Shown: one piece after another, positions 22,607 through 35,579 of the stretch
How positions within the stretch are numbered: the first letter of the stretch is position 1
How the letters are laid out: every line of letters starts with the position of its first letter
DNA from: Zychaea mexicana
Taxonomy: Eukaryota > Mucoromycota > Mucoromycetes > Mucorales > Lichtheimiaceae
DNA: 64,000 nt
Assembly (NCBI RefSeq): GCF_025766255.1
Contig: NW_026516743.1
Coordinates: 62,001-126,000 of the forward strand
Reading direction: 5' to 3'
Notes under the pieces: generated by a model
The model's input: the letters and a program-made list of their open reading frames with translations, nothing else
What the model was told of the DNA's origin: nothing
Database searches by the model: none
Translations under genes and position numbers: made by a program

Positions 22607-22822
22607 GGCCTGGTCAAAGGCCGTTGAAGCTTCAAATCTGAAGGTCGTACAATAAAAACATTCTAGCCAATTATCACACTGATTACTTAAAAAGGTAGCT
22701 TCAGCTGTGATCATTCACCTCCAAGGCTAAAGGACCTTCAGCCTCGCGCTCTTTACTTTTTTAAGTAAAGAAATATTTGTACGACCTTCAGATTTGAAGC
22801 TTCAGCGGCCTTTGACCAGGCC
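22607..22822. mobile_element. 216-bp TA-flanked MITE with 46-bp terminal inverted repeats
   Basis: The termini begin GGCCTGGTCAAAGGCCG and form 46-bp inverted repeats (left 22607-22652, right 22777-22822) with a single mismatch at position 18. TA dinucleotides flank both ends (22605-22606 and 22823-22824). An internal near-palindrome lies around 22725-22750. There is no coding capacity. This is a typical non-autonomous miniature element; a Tc1/mariner-type partner is inferred from the TA duplication. Confidence 0.88.
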
Positions 22823-22824
22823 TA

Positions 22825-25557
22825 TATGTATAAAACTGAGAATTGTCAAAGCACAAGTGCCTAATAGTAACAGTGGAGCAGCTTATAAAATTGTGCCCTG
22901 TCTTTTTCCCAGGTACAGTCAGTAATCATTTCTATACCAAATACCATGGGGTGACTAAAGTTCACTCTATACATACGTGCCTTTTGAAATAACCATGTAC
23001 CAGGTAGCACTTGCCGCATTCAAATTTCCTCTTCCGCTTGGATTAAAGCCACCGTACCCTGGTCGAGCTTTTATTAACACTTTCACTGGATTTCCTCGAA
23101 TCATGAAGGCAGTTATAGTCTTTACATATGTGAAAGGCGATGGTTTAGCTATATTGCAATTAGATATAAGAGCCAAAAAGGAAGCCATTACTTTAATCTC
23201 ATCCCAGCGTTTTAGCATAGGATACTAAATCATCATACGAGAAATTATATCCCATGCGGGTACTAGATGGACTGTGGCAAACTATAATGGTCCACAATAG
23301 GGAATACGAAAGAAATATATAAAGAAAAACCAACAGAGCATGCTATGATTTGACACTTTTATGTGGTTGTAACAATATAGCTAATTGAAGGTGGACGCGG
23401 TTGTTGTTATTTCACTTGATTTGCTATCAGAGTGAAAATGGTCAATTCCTACTTGACGAAGTCATTTGTTCTCTTGGATGTTTTTTAGTCCATATAACTT
23501 TTTCTAACCCTACTCGCTGTCAACAACAATACTAAATCTGACAACTGATAATGTGTAGGTTGAAAACTTTGAATCTTTTACAAAAGGTAGTTTAGCTAAT
23601 CAGCGTAAGAAATGATGAACATTGATAAGCATATGCGTTGTATGATAGAGAAAAGGTAATGAATTCGCGTGGAGAAGGCAATATAAATATATAATGCAGC
23701 AATAAAGCAGAGCAGGCTAAATGCTTGTACTCCCTCCTGACGGTGCCCCTGACATTCCGTAATTATTCATATTGTCCGTATGGTAGTAGCAATAGTAGTA
23801 GTGAGTATTATGTAATAATGGCAATGAAATAGCTTAGCGTGCAATAAGGTAAAAGGGCGGTTGCATAGGTATATGCATGCATATGCAGCGGCAATAGCAG
23901 AAGCAGTTTAAATTCAACTTTCATTGTTGAGCATCTGCATCATTTCCACTCCTCGGTAAAGATCCAAAACGATGACGACTGCTTCCCTAGGATACCTTTC
24001 ATATCTACGATCGAGCACCCTTCCATTCAATCAGTAATTCTAATAGGTCGATATGTAAGATATAGATGCTATATCTCACTGGTCAAAGTATGCAGAAATG
24101 CAATTTACATGCGTGTTGGTGACGACGACGGCATTTGCAGAGAATGAGCACGTATTATAGTAATATGTTTTTCTATTCAACAAAGCTAATCGAAGACCGT
24201 ATATACCTTGATTACTAGTGCTACCGCTTGTAGCACATTTTCAATGTGTTATATATGACTTAAAAGCAAGAAGAGATAAGAATGAGAAAAAGAACTTTCT
24301 TTTAATTAAGTGTGTGCTTATTCTTATACTATGAGCTTGAGAGTCGCTCTCGTTAAAAAGTTAAGTAGAAAGGAACCTTTGAACCGTCAAAATGCTGTAC
24401 AAAAGTTCATTAAATTTGCAGAGTCTCTGGAACAAAGGCAGCAGATGTTGCCCATTATGTATGTAATACATCGTTTTCTTCGAAAATTGCGGGAATCTTC
24501 CCCCTCATCTCCTCCTCCGGTCCCCAGAGTTTCAATGTATAGGTGAGATCATAATTCATGTTACCCTGGACGATCCCCGGCCACAAACCTGTGCTACGTC
24601 GTACATTATATTCTACAGCCTCTCACATTTTAATTTCTCTTTGCAAAGAGCGGTTAGGCCTCCGTTCCCTAATGGCTTCCTACTCTACTTTGTATGGCTC
24701 TTTTGTGCATGCTATCATTTGCAGAAAGAGTGCATAAAATTGAAAAGAGGAGAGATATACTGAGTTAATGAACAAAAAGAATACGGAAAAGGAGGGAGGA
24801 ATAATAGCAACCGTACACAGCCTTACATCCCATTCCCACGACCCTGCAGCGTCAAAAAGGTAAATTGGCATCATAGCAATGGGAGAGTAGTGGATTTCGT
24901 GTATACCAGGAGTTTGGTTGGTTCTACAACCCTCGGATGGGAGACAAGTCGGACCTTTGGCAAACATGTGATGAGCTGTGCTCTGTAGGCGACGAATACG
25001 CGTATATACATACACCTTTGTATATAGAATGATAGCTGAAGCGCCGACTCAAAAAGCAATGCAGCCTAAGCCTACTGCTAAGTTAGTAAGATATTAGTGG
25101 GACGATCATTTATAGCTCTGAACCCGTATAGTTTGAGAATCAATATAAAGAAAGCAGAAGAGCGTGTGTGGAATTTATATGAAAAGGCAATATCCGATGC
25201 ATGTTAATGAGCGACGCTTCAAAATAGCGCGAACACAAAAAGAAATGACTTGATTTAATGAAATCTAACAGACTATCTCTTCCTTGTGACACCCAGCATC
25301 TCTATTTTAATATAATCGCGCGCGTGGCATATTTTGAAAGCTTTACCAAATGCAGATGCTTAGTGCAAAAGTTTAAAACAGCATTCTGCTTTACTGCAGA
25401 GTATAACCCAATTTATTATTAACCCACTACCGTTCCTTTTGTTTTATTGTCCCTCCTCTCACACACACACTCTCTCTTTACCTTTATACTCTATATCTCA
25501 CATATACTTTCTCTCTTTCTTCCTTTCACCCAATTCTCTTGAACAGCAACAACGACC
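22825..25557. other. Long gene-poor spacer
   Basis: About 2.7 kb. It has overlapping plus and minus frames at ~22970-23230 that read weakly as protein (KARPGYGGFNPSGRGNLN on minus) and may be a repeat relic. A 72-codon plus frame starts at 24331, and a pyrimidine-rich tract runs at 25430-25530 just before the RhoGAP start. No repeat termini were found. Confidence 0.4.
24331..24546 (+). CDS. Small ORF of unknown status
   Basis: ATG at 24331 opens a 71-residue frame beginning MSLRVALVKKLSRKEPLNRQ, with a basic, helix-prone composition, a Pro/Ser-rich end and a stop at 24544-24546. A GTGAGA donor-like sequence overlaps the stop, so it could also be a first exon. No family was recognised and no downstream exon was found. 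Confidence 0.25.
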   Translation: MSLRVALVKKLSRKEPLNRQNAVQKFIKFAESLEQRQQMLPIMYVIHRFLRKLRESSPSSPPPVPRVSMYR

Positions 25558-28500
25558 ATGGCCACAGCAAGAGTGGTTCCGCCGTCAGCAGGAGCAGCAG
25601 CAGCAGGAGGAGGAGCACCCGATCTGGTTGCTCAGAACGAAGAGTTGTGGCGCATTGTCGAAAAGCAGCGCATCATAATCCAGAATTTACAAAAGAGTTT
25701 GGCTTTGATGACGGACGAGCGCGACAACCTTTTAGAACGTAACCAAGATCTCGAGCAAGAGCTTGTAATGACGACACAACTGGACATTCGACGTTCAGAT
25801 CCCGCGTCACCCGAGAGCAATAGTCATCACAAACACCAACAGCAGCAACCTCGAGAACAGCAGCAGCAACCAGAACCAAACAAGGAGACACAGCATTTGT
25901 TGGCCGAGACAATCGAAGCAACTATGTTAGGACCTGTACCTCCTCCCCGATCACCCTATCGTCAGCAAAAGGACGGCACACCCTCCCCATCCAGTGCTAA
26001 CTCAAGCTCAAGCAATCTGGGCGTCATGGCGAGCGTGCTGGAGCGATATGGTACACCCGATTCATCAGAAGCGCAGATGGGAGCCACTATTGTCGAGCCA
26101 AGCTTGCCGGCTACGTATGGCTATGAAAATAGATCTAGGGCGCCAAGCCCAGCCCCGCAGCAATACCGTCATGGGAGCAACAACAACAAAGAATGTCATA
26201 GCAACATCCCTAGATCACCGCACAGCGTGTCCTCGAACAACAACGATCACCATCACCTCGCAACAATTGACAATAACAGTAACACTGGCAGTAACATTAA
26301 TCTCCCGGAGAGCTTCAGCGATACGACATTGGATCTTTCATTGCCGCCCGTCGTGGATACGATGGTTGATAAGGATGCTCAGATGTTTGCAAAGTACCAG
26401 GGTGCTGTGCACGGAAAGGATACATCTGATTACTGTCAGCAACAACAACAACGGCAACCGCAACGGCAGCATGATTATTATCAGCACTCTCAGCAGCAGC
26501 AGCAGAAGAAGCAACATCACAACGAAACCTCGTTGTCACCCCCACCGAGCCGAAAACCCGCAGTTGAATCTCATCATCCACTCTCGCCTGTAGAATATAC
26601 CAATAACCAGCAACAAAATTACCAGTATAATCATCATCAGCAACAGCAACAGCAGCAACGCCATCACCATCACTACCAACAAGCCAGTCATCCTCCTCCA
26701 CAGATCCAGGTCGACTATCACCAGCGTAGTAGCGACAATGACGGATACTTGAAGCGGTCGGATGAGGATCACGTGCAGCATCAACAACAGCATACGCACC
26801 GGCAGCAATCAGAAGGGGTGCGTCTTACAGGACCTGAACAAGAGCCCACCACATCACAATCCGTTGGTACACCCGCGGCACCATCGTACGTCCCACCACA
26901 ACAGGAGTACCAGCAACAATTTCCGTCCTCTCCACAAGGAGGGTTTTCAAGCGGACCCATGGCAGGCATCAGTACTAAAGTTGTTGGTTCGGATACCACG
27001 CGAAATGAGAAGGGCAAGGAGGTCGTCACATTCACCATCTCGGTTCGCAAAGCAAAAGACATTGCGGATCCTAATTCACCACTTGAAGAGCTTTGGCAGA
27101 TTCAGAAGCTCTATTCTGATTTCTTGGCACTTGATGCTCAGGTAAGAGATATAAAACGTCTTTATTTTTAGGAGAGGATAACTGAAACCCAAGTGTGCAT
27201 GTGTTGTAGCTCAAATCGCAAGGAAAATCTGTGGCGAGTAAAATTGCAAAGTTACCCGACAGGGCACTATTTGTAACGCATTCTCAGAGCAAGGTCGATC
27301 AGCGAAAGGTAAGATTGTGTAACACCACCCGGTCCTTCTTCTCCTAATCAACAAGCTAATACTTTCCATGTTTTCTTCGTATAACTGTAGTTGGCCATTG
27401 ATAGTTATCTTCAGCATGCAATCAGACTGCCTTTGGCCGACATCACTGATATCTGCGAATTCTTGAGCTCCAATGTGATGGAAAAGCAAGCACAGCAACC
27501 AAAAGTCTCCAAATACCGACAAGGTTACCTGGCCAAGCGTGGCAAGAATTTTGGTGGTTGGAAGAGAAGATACTTTCTGCTTGACGGCCCTGAACTCAAA
27601 TACTTTGAGAGTGTAAGTGAGCTTAATATTACCTACATGAATAGCATTCTAAACCGCGTATATGTTTCATAGGAGGAGGGGCAATTCCTTGGCAAAATCA
27701 GTTTGACCGAGGCACAGATTGGCAAGCAAAAAGCTGCAGAGAACAGCAAGGAAGCACCCACCTTTAAGCATGGCTTTCTGATTCTTGAGCCCAAAAAATC
27801 GGCTCCTGGAGGTGTAGCACGCCATGTTTTATGCGCAGAATCGGATGAAGACCGTGATGCTTGGGTCGACGCCATGGGTCAACATATTGACCAAGATGCT
27901 GTTGCCAACCGCCAAGAGCAAAGCAGCAAAAAGAAGAAATCAGGCAAGTCTGGCTCGGACGGCCGCAGATCCAGTCTTGATCACACAACGACTTCAGCAG
28001 AGTCAGTCCCTGCTGCACAGCTGCGACGCAACTCGGTTAGCCATTTGGAGAGACTTTTGGCTGGCACTGAAGCACTTCAAAACCAACAGCAGCAGCATGA
28101 CGATGACTCGGGCAAGAAGGATAAAGGACGCAAAGCATTTTGGGCTAAAAAAATGTTTGCTGGCTCTGGCAATGGGCAGCACGCAAACGGTGGTCAGCAT
28201 GGCAAAGGCAAGGTTCCTAATGGCGACTGGCGTAATAAGGATGCCGATCCTCCAGGACCCAAACAAGTGTTTGGCATTCCACTTGAAGATGCCATTAAGG
28301 TTGCAAAGGTTTCTGATCAATACGAGCTCCCAGCCATTGTCTACCGCTGTATCGACTACCTGGAAGCCAAGAATGCTATCCAGGAAGAAGGCATCTACCG
28401 TCTCAGTGGAAGTGCGGTCAAAATTCGGAATCTCAAGAGTAAATTCAACGAAGGTATGTATGAACTCATCCCTCAAAATATTGAACTGGTGACAGGTTGA

Positions 28501-29411
28501 TGTACCTTTTTACTCAACACGATTATTGTTTTACACTACTGTTTACAGAGGGCGATGTTGATCTATTGGCAGTTGGGGAACATCACGACATCCATGCTGT
28601 GTCAGGCCTGCTAAAACTTTGGCTACGTGAACTTCCAGGCAACGTCCTGACCACTGAGCTACTCAAGGAGTTCTTGAACGTCATGGATCTCGTTGATCGT
28701 CGCGAACGCATCAACGAGCTCGGCAGACTTGTTTCCATGCTCCCTCTCCAAAACTACACTCTCCTTCGCACATTGTCTGCCCACTTGATCCGAGTCGTGC
28801 AAAACGCAGGCACAAACAAGATGACAATACGTAATGTCGGCATTGTGTTTTCTGCAACCCTTGGTATCCCTACCGGTATCTTCAGTCTATTGCTGACCGA
28901 ATTCGACTATATCTTTTGGACAAGCGATGGCAGTGGTTCAGGTCCTCCACCCATCAGCACCGACGATCCTGCATTCATGTTTCCTCCTCCTCCCACTTCG
29001 ATACCTCCTCCTCCTCCAGTACAGAACATGAACCATCATCAACCTCATCCACATCATCATCAACAACAACAACAGCAGCAGCATAATGCATCATCCGGTC
29101 GAGTGCAGGCACTCCAAGAAGAACCTGGTCGGAGCAATCGCAACAGTGTTAGCTACATGTACGGTGCTCCACGTTCAATCGTCGGACTCGAAAAGAAGAG
29201 CGGCAGCCGCGGAACTATCATTGTAGCAGAAGATGATGAAGTCGATGACTTGGCTATTGACTTTAGTGATGAGGAAAATATCACTGCATACAGAACCGCT
29301 GAACGACAACCCTATGTCCAACCCCACCAATTCCATAATAATCAATCTTCCTCTAATTCCTCACATCCTACTGTAGACCACCACCATTATTACGCTTCCC
29401 ACTACTATTGA
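25558..29411 (+). CDS. BEM3: PX-PH-RhoGAP protein, BEM3-like
   Basis: Predicted GTPase-activating protein for Rho/Cdc42-type GTPases at lipid membranes. Five exons on the plus strand (25558-27141, 27210-27308, 27391-27612, 27673-28453, 28549-29411) join to 1,182 residues. Order of parts: an N-terminal coiled coil (~25-65), a long polyQ/polyH disordered region, a PX domain (~485-600), a PH domain (~603-711, including GWKRRYFLLDG), then RhoGAP (~835-1020) with the arginine-finger context EEGIYRLSGS near residue 877. A Pro-rich, Gln-rich tail follows. The PX-PH-RhoGAP order matches yeast Bem3, a polarity regulator; the symbol is assigned on that architecture. The lipid and GTPase partners are inferred from the family. 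Confidence 0.93.
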
Positions 29412-29520
29412 TCTGTTTTTGTTTGAATATATATATTTAATATCTCCGTTCTGACTTTGCCATCAATTTCTCTTCCTTAAATATCGCCTACATTATTTTC
29501 TCCTTGTTTTTGATAATATT

Positions 29521-31493
29521 ATGAGGGAACGGACACGTGAGGAAGGAGAAGAGGGAGAAAAAGAAGACGAGGGCTATGATTACAACAGCAGTGACGACGA
29601 TGACGACGACGACGACGATAGCTATGACTATCCTTTGAATGGACAAAACCAACATCAACAATATTTTGATCCCACCAAACTCACTGCATCGATTCCGTTG
29701 TTACCCTTTGACAATCAAGTCGGTGGTCATGCCTCGTTTTTCCGATTTTCGAAACGAGCGATTTGCAAAGCTGTTTCTAAAAAAGAGCAGGAATTCTATG
29801 AGCACTTGGAAAGCCATTATCCACAGCTTCTTCCATTCACGCCGCAATACTTGGGTGTACTCAACGTAACATACAGTAATCCGATCGACGCTCTTCCTCA
29901 TGTGGTTCTTGAAAAGAATAAGCACCTGTTACGCGACTGGCGCGCTTGTCACGAGGAACGTCGATTACGGAGGCGTCACTCATCAGCCTCATCGCGTCCA
30001 TCGGCCTCCTCTCGTCGATTGCAAGAACAAGTATTGCGTGAAGTGTTTTCGCCGCAAGCACTAAAAGAACGATTGCGGCAAGTACACAACTGGCAACAGC
30101 AGCAACAGCAGCAGCAAGTAGAATGTTCGATATCACTACCGTTATCACATAGTCTCTCAGATTTGGACAATGTATCGCCACTTTCGCCAACAACAGCAGC
30201 GACGCCAACAGCGACAGCAGCAACACCACCCACTATCACAATTGATCGGGTAACAGTCAAGCCTAGACGACCTTCAATCATCCAATGCACTACATCAGCA
30301 CCACTTACACCAAAGATGTCCGATAAAAAACCCAGACGGAACAGCAGGCAGTTGTCGCATAGCAGTAGTCTTCCCCCTCGCAACAGTAACGACGGTAACA
30401 AAACTGATGACGATGATGATGTGATTTTCCAAATGGACGATGTAGGCCAGTCGTTGCCGATGGATACAAGGAGCGATACCGAACTCATAATCGATCATCT
30501 TGAAAAGGATAATCAAGAGGAGTCAGTACCGCCGTCTCCAGAGCCTCGGCCCCTTGCAGCATCCAACGGCTGGGAAAAGCGCGAGACACCGACGAATCCC
30601 TGGTCGCTGCAGGTGTACAATCGGGACATGCAAAAGATGCGACACCATCTAAGCGAGCCGACGGTGAAGCAGTATATCCTGATAGAAGACCTGACCGATG
30701 GTGTCAAATATCCGTGCGTGCTTGATTTGAAAATGGGCACACGGCAGTACGGTGTTCACGCAACCCCGGAAAAAATGAAAAGCCAGACGCTCAAGTGCGC
30801 TCGGTCAACAAGCCAGGCACTGGGTGTTCGCGTATGCGGAATGCAGGCAGGTCTCCCTTTTCTTTTTTGTTTCGATCTTAGCATTGGTGAAAGAGGTGTT
30901 GATGGGTTTTTGAGAGGTAAAAATCATTGACAGAAAAAGAGCATATATTTCCACACAAACGGTAACAGGTGTACAAGACCAACTTCGCCGAGTTCCTGTT
31001 TCAGGACAAATATTATGGCCGCAAACTGGATCCTTTAAAGTTCAGGACCACGCTGGGCGAATATCTTGATAACGGGCATGGCTGCCAGATACATCATATA
31101 CCCATCATATTACGAAAACTAAGGCGACTGGCAGGCATCATCCGTTCGCTAGAGGACTATAGATTTTATGCATCATCTTTGCTCATGATATACGATGGCG
31201 ATCCATCCAGTTCCAAGAGAATTGATGTTCGTATCATCGATTTTGCTCGATGCGTTACGCAGGAAGATGTTCGCCAGCACCGCGATGAATTTCCTTTTCC
31301 GCCTCGACACAGAGGACCCGATTATGGATATCTCCTTGGCCTTAAAAGCCTAGCAGCCTGTTTCGAGTGGATATACCAGAAGCATGGAGGAGATATTGGT
31401 GATTTAGATACCAAGGACGATCATGTGTTTGATGATATAGGAACTGACGAAAGTCGCAACGTCCATACATCAGCATTCGGTCGAGACCTGTAA
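29521..31493 (+). CDS. KCS1: Inositol hexakisphosphate kinase
   Basis: IP6K/Kcs1 enzymes add a 5-position phosphate to inositol hexakisphosphate to make pyrophosphate signals. Two exons on the plus strand (29521-30846, 30969-31493) join to 616 residues. The intron has GC at its 5' end (GC-AG). The N-terminus is acidic (poly-Asp), followed by the family segment QVGGHASFFRFSKRAICK and a long disordered, Gln/Ser-rich insert. The catalytic core shows PCVLDLKMG (the PxxxDxKxG inositol-binding motif, residue ~398), LGVRVCGMQ, SLLMIYDG (~512) and IIDFAR (~531, metal-binding Asp). The start lies only 110 bases after the RhoGAP stop, so an additional upstream exon is unlikely. Smaller than yeast Kcs1 but complete in the core. 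Confidence 0.95.
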
Positions 31494-31746
31494 AGCCCAG
31501 AGCTGTGCTCTACGCCACATCCCCACCCGCCCATCTTTACTTTTCCTTTCCACTATCTTTTAATTCCCCCCTTCATATTAAGGAACACCCTTTCTCTTGT
31601 ACAAAGTTACACTAATCTTCCAATCTTTGTAATCATCCCGCTATATTTGCCAAGTAGAGGAAAGCAATTCTTTGTTGAATCATGAAATACATGTTGCATA
31701 GAAGTAATCGAGAGGGTGTGCGTGTGTGTCTGTTTTAATATGTTAT

Positions 31747-32604
31747 TTACATTTCGTTAGAGTAGCCAATGACCTTGGTGAGCTGTTCGAATTTGATATT
31801 CTCACGGACCACCACGGTCTTTGCTTCGTTATCCTCGTTGATGGGAATCGATACGGTGTTACCATTCAATTGCCACTGGTGCTTTTCGCAAAACTGCTTG
31901 AACGCATCACCCGTCAAAGCAAAGTATGACTCAAGAACTGAGGTAGCGATCGTCTGATAAGACATGCTGACAACGAGAGCAATCACTTGACGAATGGTAT
32001 CTTCGAATCCAACAATATCCTTGATCAATGCTTTATCGTTCTCCAACGTCTTCCAAAACTCGGCGTATCGCGACTGTTCGAGCAACTGTTGCAAGTGTGT
32101 CAATCGTTTCACCTCATCGACTTCCTAGTAATCACACGCACACACAGTCCAGACAGAACTTCAATTGTAAGCTACTCTCTTTTTCACATAAATCCTTGCT
32201 TTCGTTGTTGACGTTTTTGCGTTTTTGTAATATGAAACTTTACCACGTAGTCCGTCAAAAGGTACATGCATAAATTGTAGTCGGGTTTGGGAATAGCGGT
32301 CAAGGATTGGGCAAGAATGTTCACAATGACATGGACCTTGCTAAGCTGTGGGTTTAGTTGATATCTTTTGAAGTTTCGTTAGTACAAAAATATCAACTAA
32401 TTTTCAGGGGGGAAGGACTAGATGCACGCGAGGTTCATGTACTCACAATTTAAGCAAGGCAAGATTGGCCGTTAAATCGTATTCACCGTTCTTGCATTGT
32501 TCAGCCAAATACTCCTCCAAAACTACAGCATTGTCTGGATTGTAGCGCTCGACGCCATCAATCATGGTCTGAATAGTTTGCGGTCGCTCGACGGAGGCTG
32601 CCAT
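31747..32604 (-). CDS. EIF3K: Translation initiation factor eIF3 subunit K
   Basis: A small subunit of the eIF3 complex that supports 43S pre-initiation complex assembly. Three exons on the minus strand (32604-32447, 32364-32244, 32124-31747) join to 218 residues, identical in length to typical eIF3k. Seen: the N-terminus [36 protein letters not shown], a central HEAT-like helical part, and the C-terminal winged-helix (PCI-type) region [16 protein letters not shown]. The subunit is absent from baker's yeast but present in many filamentous fungi. It converges with KCS1, and the stops are 253 bases apart. Confidence 0.97.
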
Positions 32605-35579
32605 TCTTTGATCACTTGGAGGAAACGTGAAGAAAGAAGGTTATAAATGGGTGGCTTTGAAGGGAATTCAAAATGGAGCGGGCCTTTGACAGGTTGGGAA
32701 TTTTAACATTTTAGCTTCCTTTAGTTGAAAAGATATCGACATCGGCTCTTTTCTGTGAGGAACACCGTTTAGATCTGCAGTATGGACTTACGGATTTCTG
32801 GGCAAAAGAGGTTGTACTTACAGGAATTATTTAGCTATATAATCTGCTAGTAAAGATTGATAAGTTAGTCTTACTCCCATAGTTATAAAAGCAGGCGTCC
32901 AAAGGCAAATTATCTAAGCGTTGCCTTTTGCTGGTTCATCTTTAAGGTTCTTATGTGCCGCAAAAGTATAAGTTTTTCTTCATTAAGTATAATAAAGTCT
33001 TAAACCACGCTGCGTTTCGGCAATCCGGCAACCTATCGCTTGCTGCGCTCGCTTGTTTAGTGCTAAAATGCCACTTGGGATACTTACTAAACCCTAACAA
33101 CGGAATTGACCTAAGCCCGAGACATTACTAATGATTTATCATGTATCAGCATAAGAAGGATTTAGTAGTGGAAAAGAAAATGCTGTTGATGGGATAAATA
33201 GGCATGGCAAAGAGAAAGTACAAGAGACATAGGTTATCATATAACGTAGGATGCGAAACGGAAACTGAGGGAGACAAAAGGAAGACTAATTATACGTAAG
33301 TGGGGAATATCTTTGGGGATTGGCTTTTTAATGGATCCTGCAGCTGCAGAATACGACGTTGTAGTTGTCTTCGATATATCAGCCTTTTCAAGTCGACTAC
33401 AAGAAGAACTTTAAACCAATTCGCCTAGCATAAAATGGTCGCTTTCCTGGCATAGTTTTGATCGAAAGGAGTTTCTCTAGAATTTTCGCCTCAACTCCGT
33501 GTATTCAGTCGCTTTTTCCCGCTTGAGCTTGCGCGGCGTTTGTTTTCGTCTTCTTATATCAAGGTGTATGTCGCCCGTTACGGCACACTCCATCAGTGGC
33601 ATTGAGAATGGCTAACTTCGGATAGTTAGAGTGGTCTAACGGCTGACTTTGATTGAACGCTATAGGAGGAGAAAGTGAAGAGCGATTTGGACAAAAATAC
33701 GTTGGATCGAAAATTTTTGTGAATGCATAAGTGATAGCGTCTCTTTAATTTACTTACCACGATTAGTTTATTAGATCGCTTTATCACACATAGCGTTTGT
33801 CAGCTTCTTTTCTTCTTTGCGAAAGAAATTAATCGTCGTTTCAGAAATTCTGGCTGCAATCTTTATTTGTTTATTCGAGTCTATGTCTATTAAAAGCATA
33901 ACAAAGTAATTGTTGAGTATGTGGTTTATTACGTACTTTCTCGGTACAGATTCTAGATTTTTAAAGTGCGGAAATCAATGACGAGAACCTTGAAAAGTAT
34001 TCGGCACGGTCTAATTGTTTGTGATATTTTATACCTTGGATTGATTCAAATCAATTCGTCGTTCTCTGTTTATGCATGAACACGAATCTTCCTTTTGGTA
34101 CCATATGCCATATCGCTAAAGAAGTAGCAACTGCCACATATATACCGTGTGTCGATTATTATAGTCAGCAGGTGCCTTGCGACGTCTTCCTTTGGAAGTT
34201 TTTGGGATGCTTGCTGCTTTTTTTTTGGTGGTGCAATTGATATCGCCAACACACTTGGCTCCAGCAACCTTGCTTTTCGTTGCGATACATTGGTCACTGA
34301 CAGGTTCTAGTTTCTCGACTATACATAATCACAGAATATGAAGGTGACCTTCCCAATTACGTTATGCCATTTCGTAGTTTGGTAAGTTTGTCAACATTGT
34401 TTAAAAGACCTACGATTGTTACATAACTGGCTATCGTTGTGTGTCGATCGCAAAATTGGTCATGGAACACGCCGCCATAGTGTAGTAGCTTGCATACTTT
34501 CGCTGTGCAATCTATGCCAAGTCTAGCGCTTTGACCCTTTGCAAAACAAGCACCTGGATCAATCGGTCATCATAGACATATATAAGTTAGTGTGGCTAAT
34601 TCAAAGTCGTAGGGAGATCATAAAGCGATCCATGCAGCCAAGGCAGTACCATCGAGACTTTTTTGTCATTGCAGCTACCGCATTTTTGCTTCAATGCTAT
34701 TGTCGTTAACCGTCGTCGCTGTCTTCTGTTGACTTGATATACCGTGTTGACTTTGATCCACGCATGGAAGAGGATTGACTCAGCTTATTGACTTGTTGTG
34801 TGTTTAATATTACGTCAGATTGTTTTATATGTGTATCGGCGAATAGGCCGACAATAAGCAAATTGTAAGATGTAGGTAGCTGATGACCGTTCATTTGCAG
34901 TACTATAGTAACCCAATTCAACTAATAGACAGACTGTGGGGTATCCACAAGAAGGGTCTTAATAGGATATATTTTATATTATCTTCACTCCTGTGTCGTA
35001 ACTCTTCTACTACTGTAAGTTTTTTACAATCGGCTACAATAATAGTATATATGTGAGAATAAGGAAGAAAACTAATTACTGTTGCTGCTGCCTTCAGAGT
35101 TTATGCTAAATATATTTATTGCCTTATTGCTGTAGCTAGCTTTATTTATAAAAGCTACTGTAGCACTGTAGCTGGTATAAATATGGAACTTAAAACTTTA
35201 TGGATATTAGCTGCTAGTTTTTTCTCACAACTCACAACTTTGTTAAAAACCAAAAATTAAGGAGATGAAGAACGACATTCACATAAAACCATCTAAGACT
35301 ATAGTCTACCCATTATTAATTCGAACAGGTAAATAGTGAGTGAATTCACTTTATATTAATGACTTGCAGTATCCAAGCTTTTTCAACTTGGAGACATTCG
35401 TAATTATTATTCTTTAGAAGCAGCAAGTACTGCATAATATATTTTTCCAGTCCATCGGTGTGACACCTTTGTGGTCCGACACCGGCTAAATAATCGGGAA
35501 ATCGGTTATGTTATTTTGCCGGCGCCGTTTTTTTAAGCAAAACCGATATATTAGTGTTTCAAATAACCTTTCTAAAAAA
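32605..35579. other. Gene-poor spacer with a decayed repeat
   Basis: Nearly 3 kb without a supportable gene. It includes the eIF3k promoter and the relic at 33960-34310 described separately. A GC-richer patch lies at ~33000-33130. A small imperfect inverted-repeat patch sits at ~35480-35560, just upstream of the tRNA, with TTTTGC pairing to GCAAAA. Confidence 0.4.
33960..34310 (+). mobile_element. Decayed repeat, copy A
   Basis: Patchily similar, in the same orientation, to 63530-63840. Shared strings include ATCTTCCTTTT, a CGGCRCGGTYTRATTGT-like stretch, and, further on, CTCCAGCAAC with TTGCGATACAT. Conceptual translation is broken by stops. A Tc1/mariner-type N-terminal domain (copy B reads TEIRRGLIV) is one possible origin, but this is weak. 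No termini were identified. Confidence 0.5.

Noticed and set aside
24819..24991. 5S rRNA-like or 5S-derived SINE
   Set aside because: Only an 11-base GGATGGGAGAC match and a loose flank resemble 5S rRNA; length and secondary structure do not fit.
25994..26593. 199-codon alternative plus frame inside the RhoGAP gene
   Set aside because: Produced by CAG/CAA-repeat composition of the polyQ region; the main frame is supported by domains downstream.
33620..33690. tRNA-like stretch containing GTGGTCTAACGGCTGAC
   Set aside because: No acceptor stem pairing and no T-arm; only the D-arm-like string is present.
35455..35560. Possible MITE just upstream of the tRNA gene
   Set aside because: Short imperfect inverted pieces (TTTTGC/GCAAAA, CGGTT/AACCG) but no consistent termini or target duplication.
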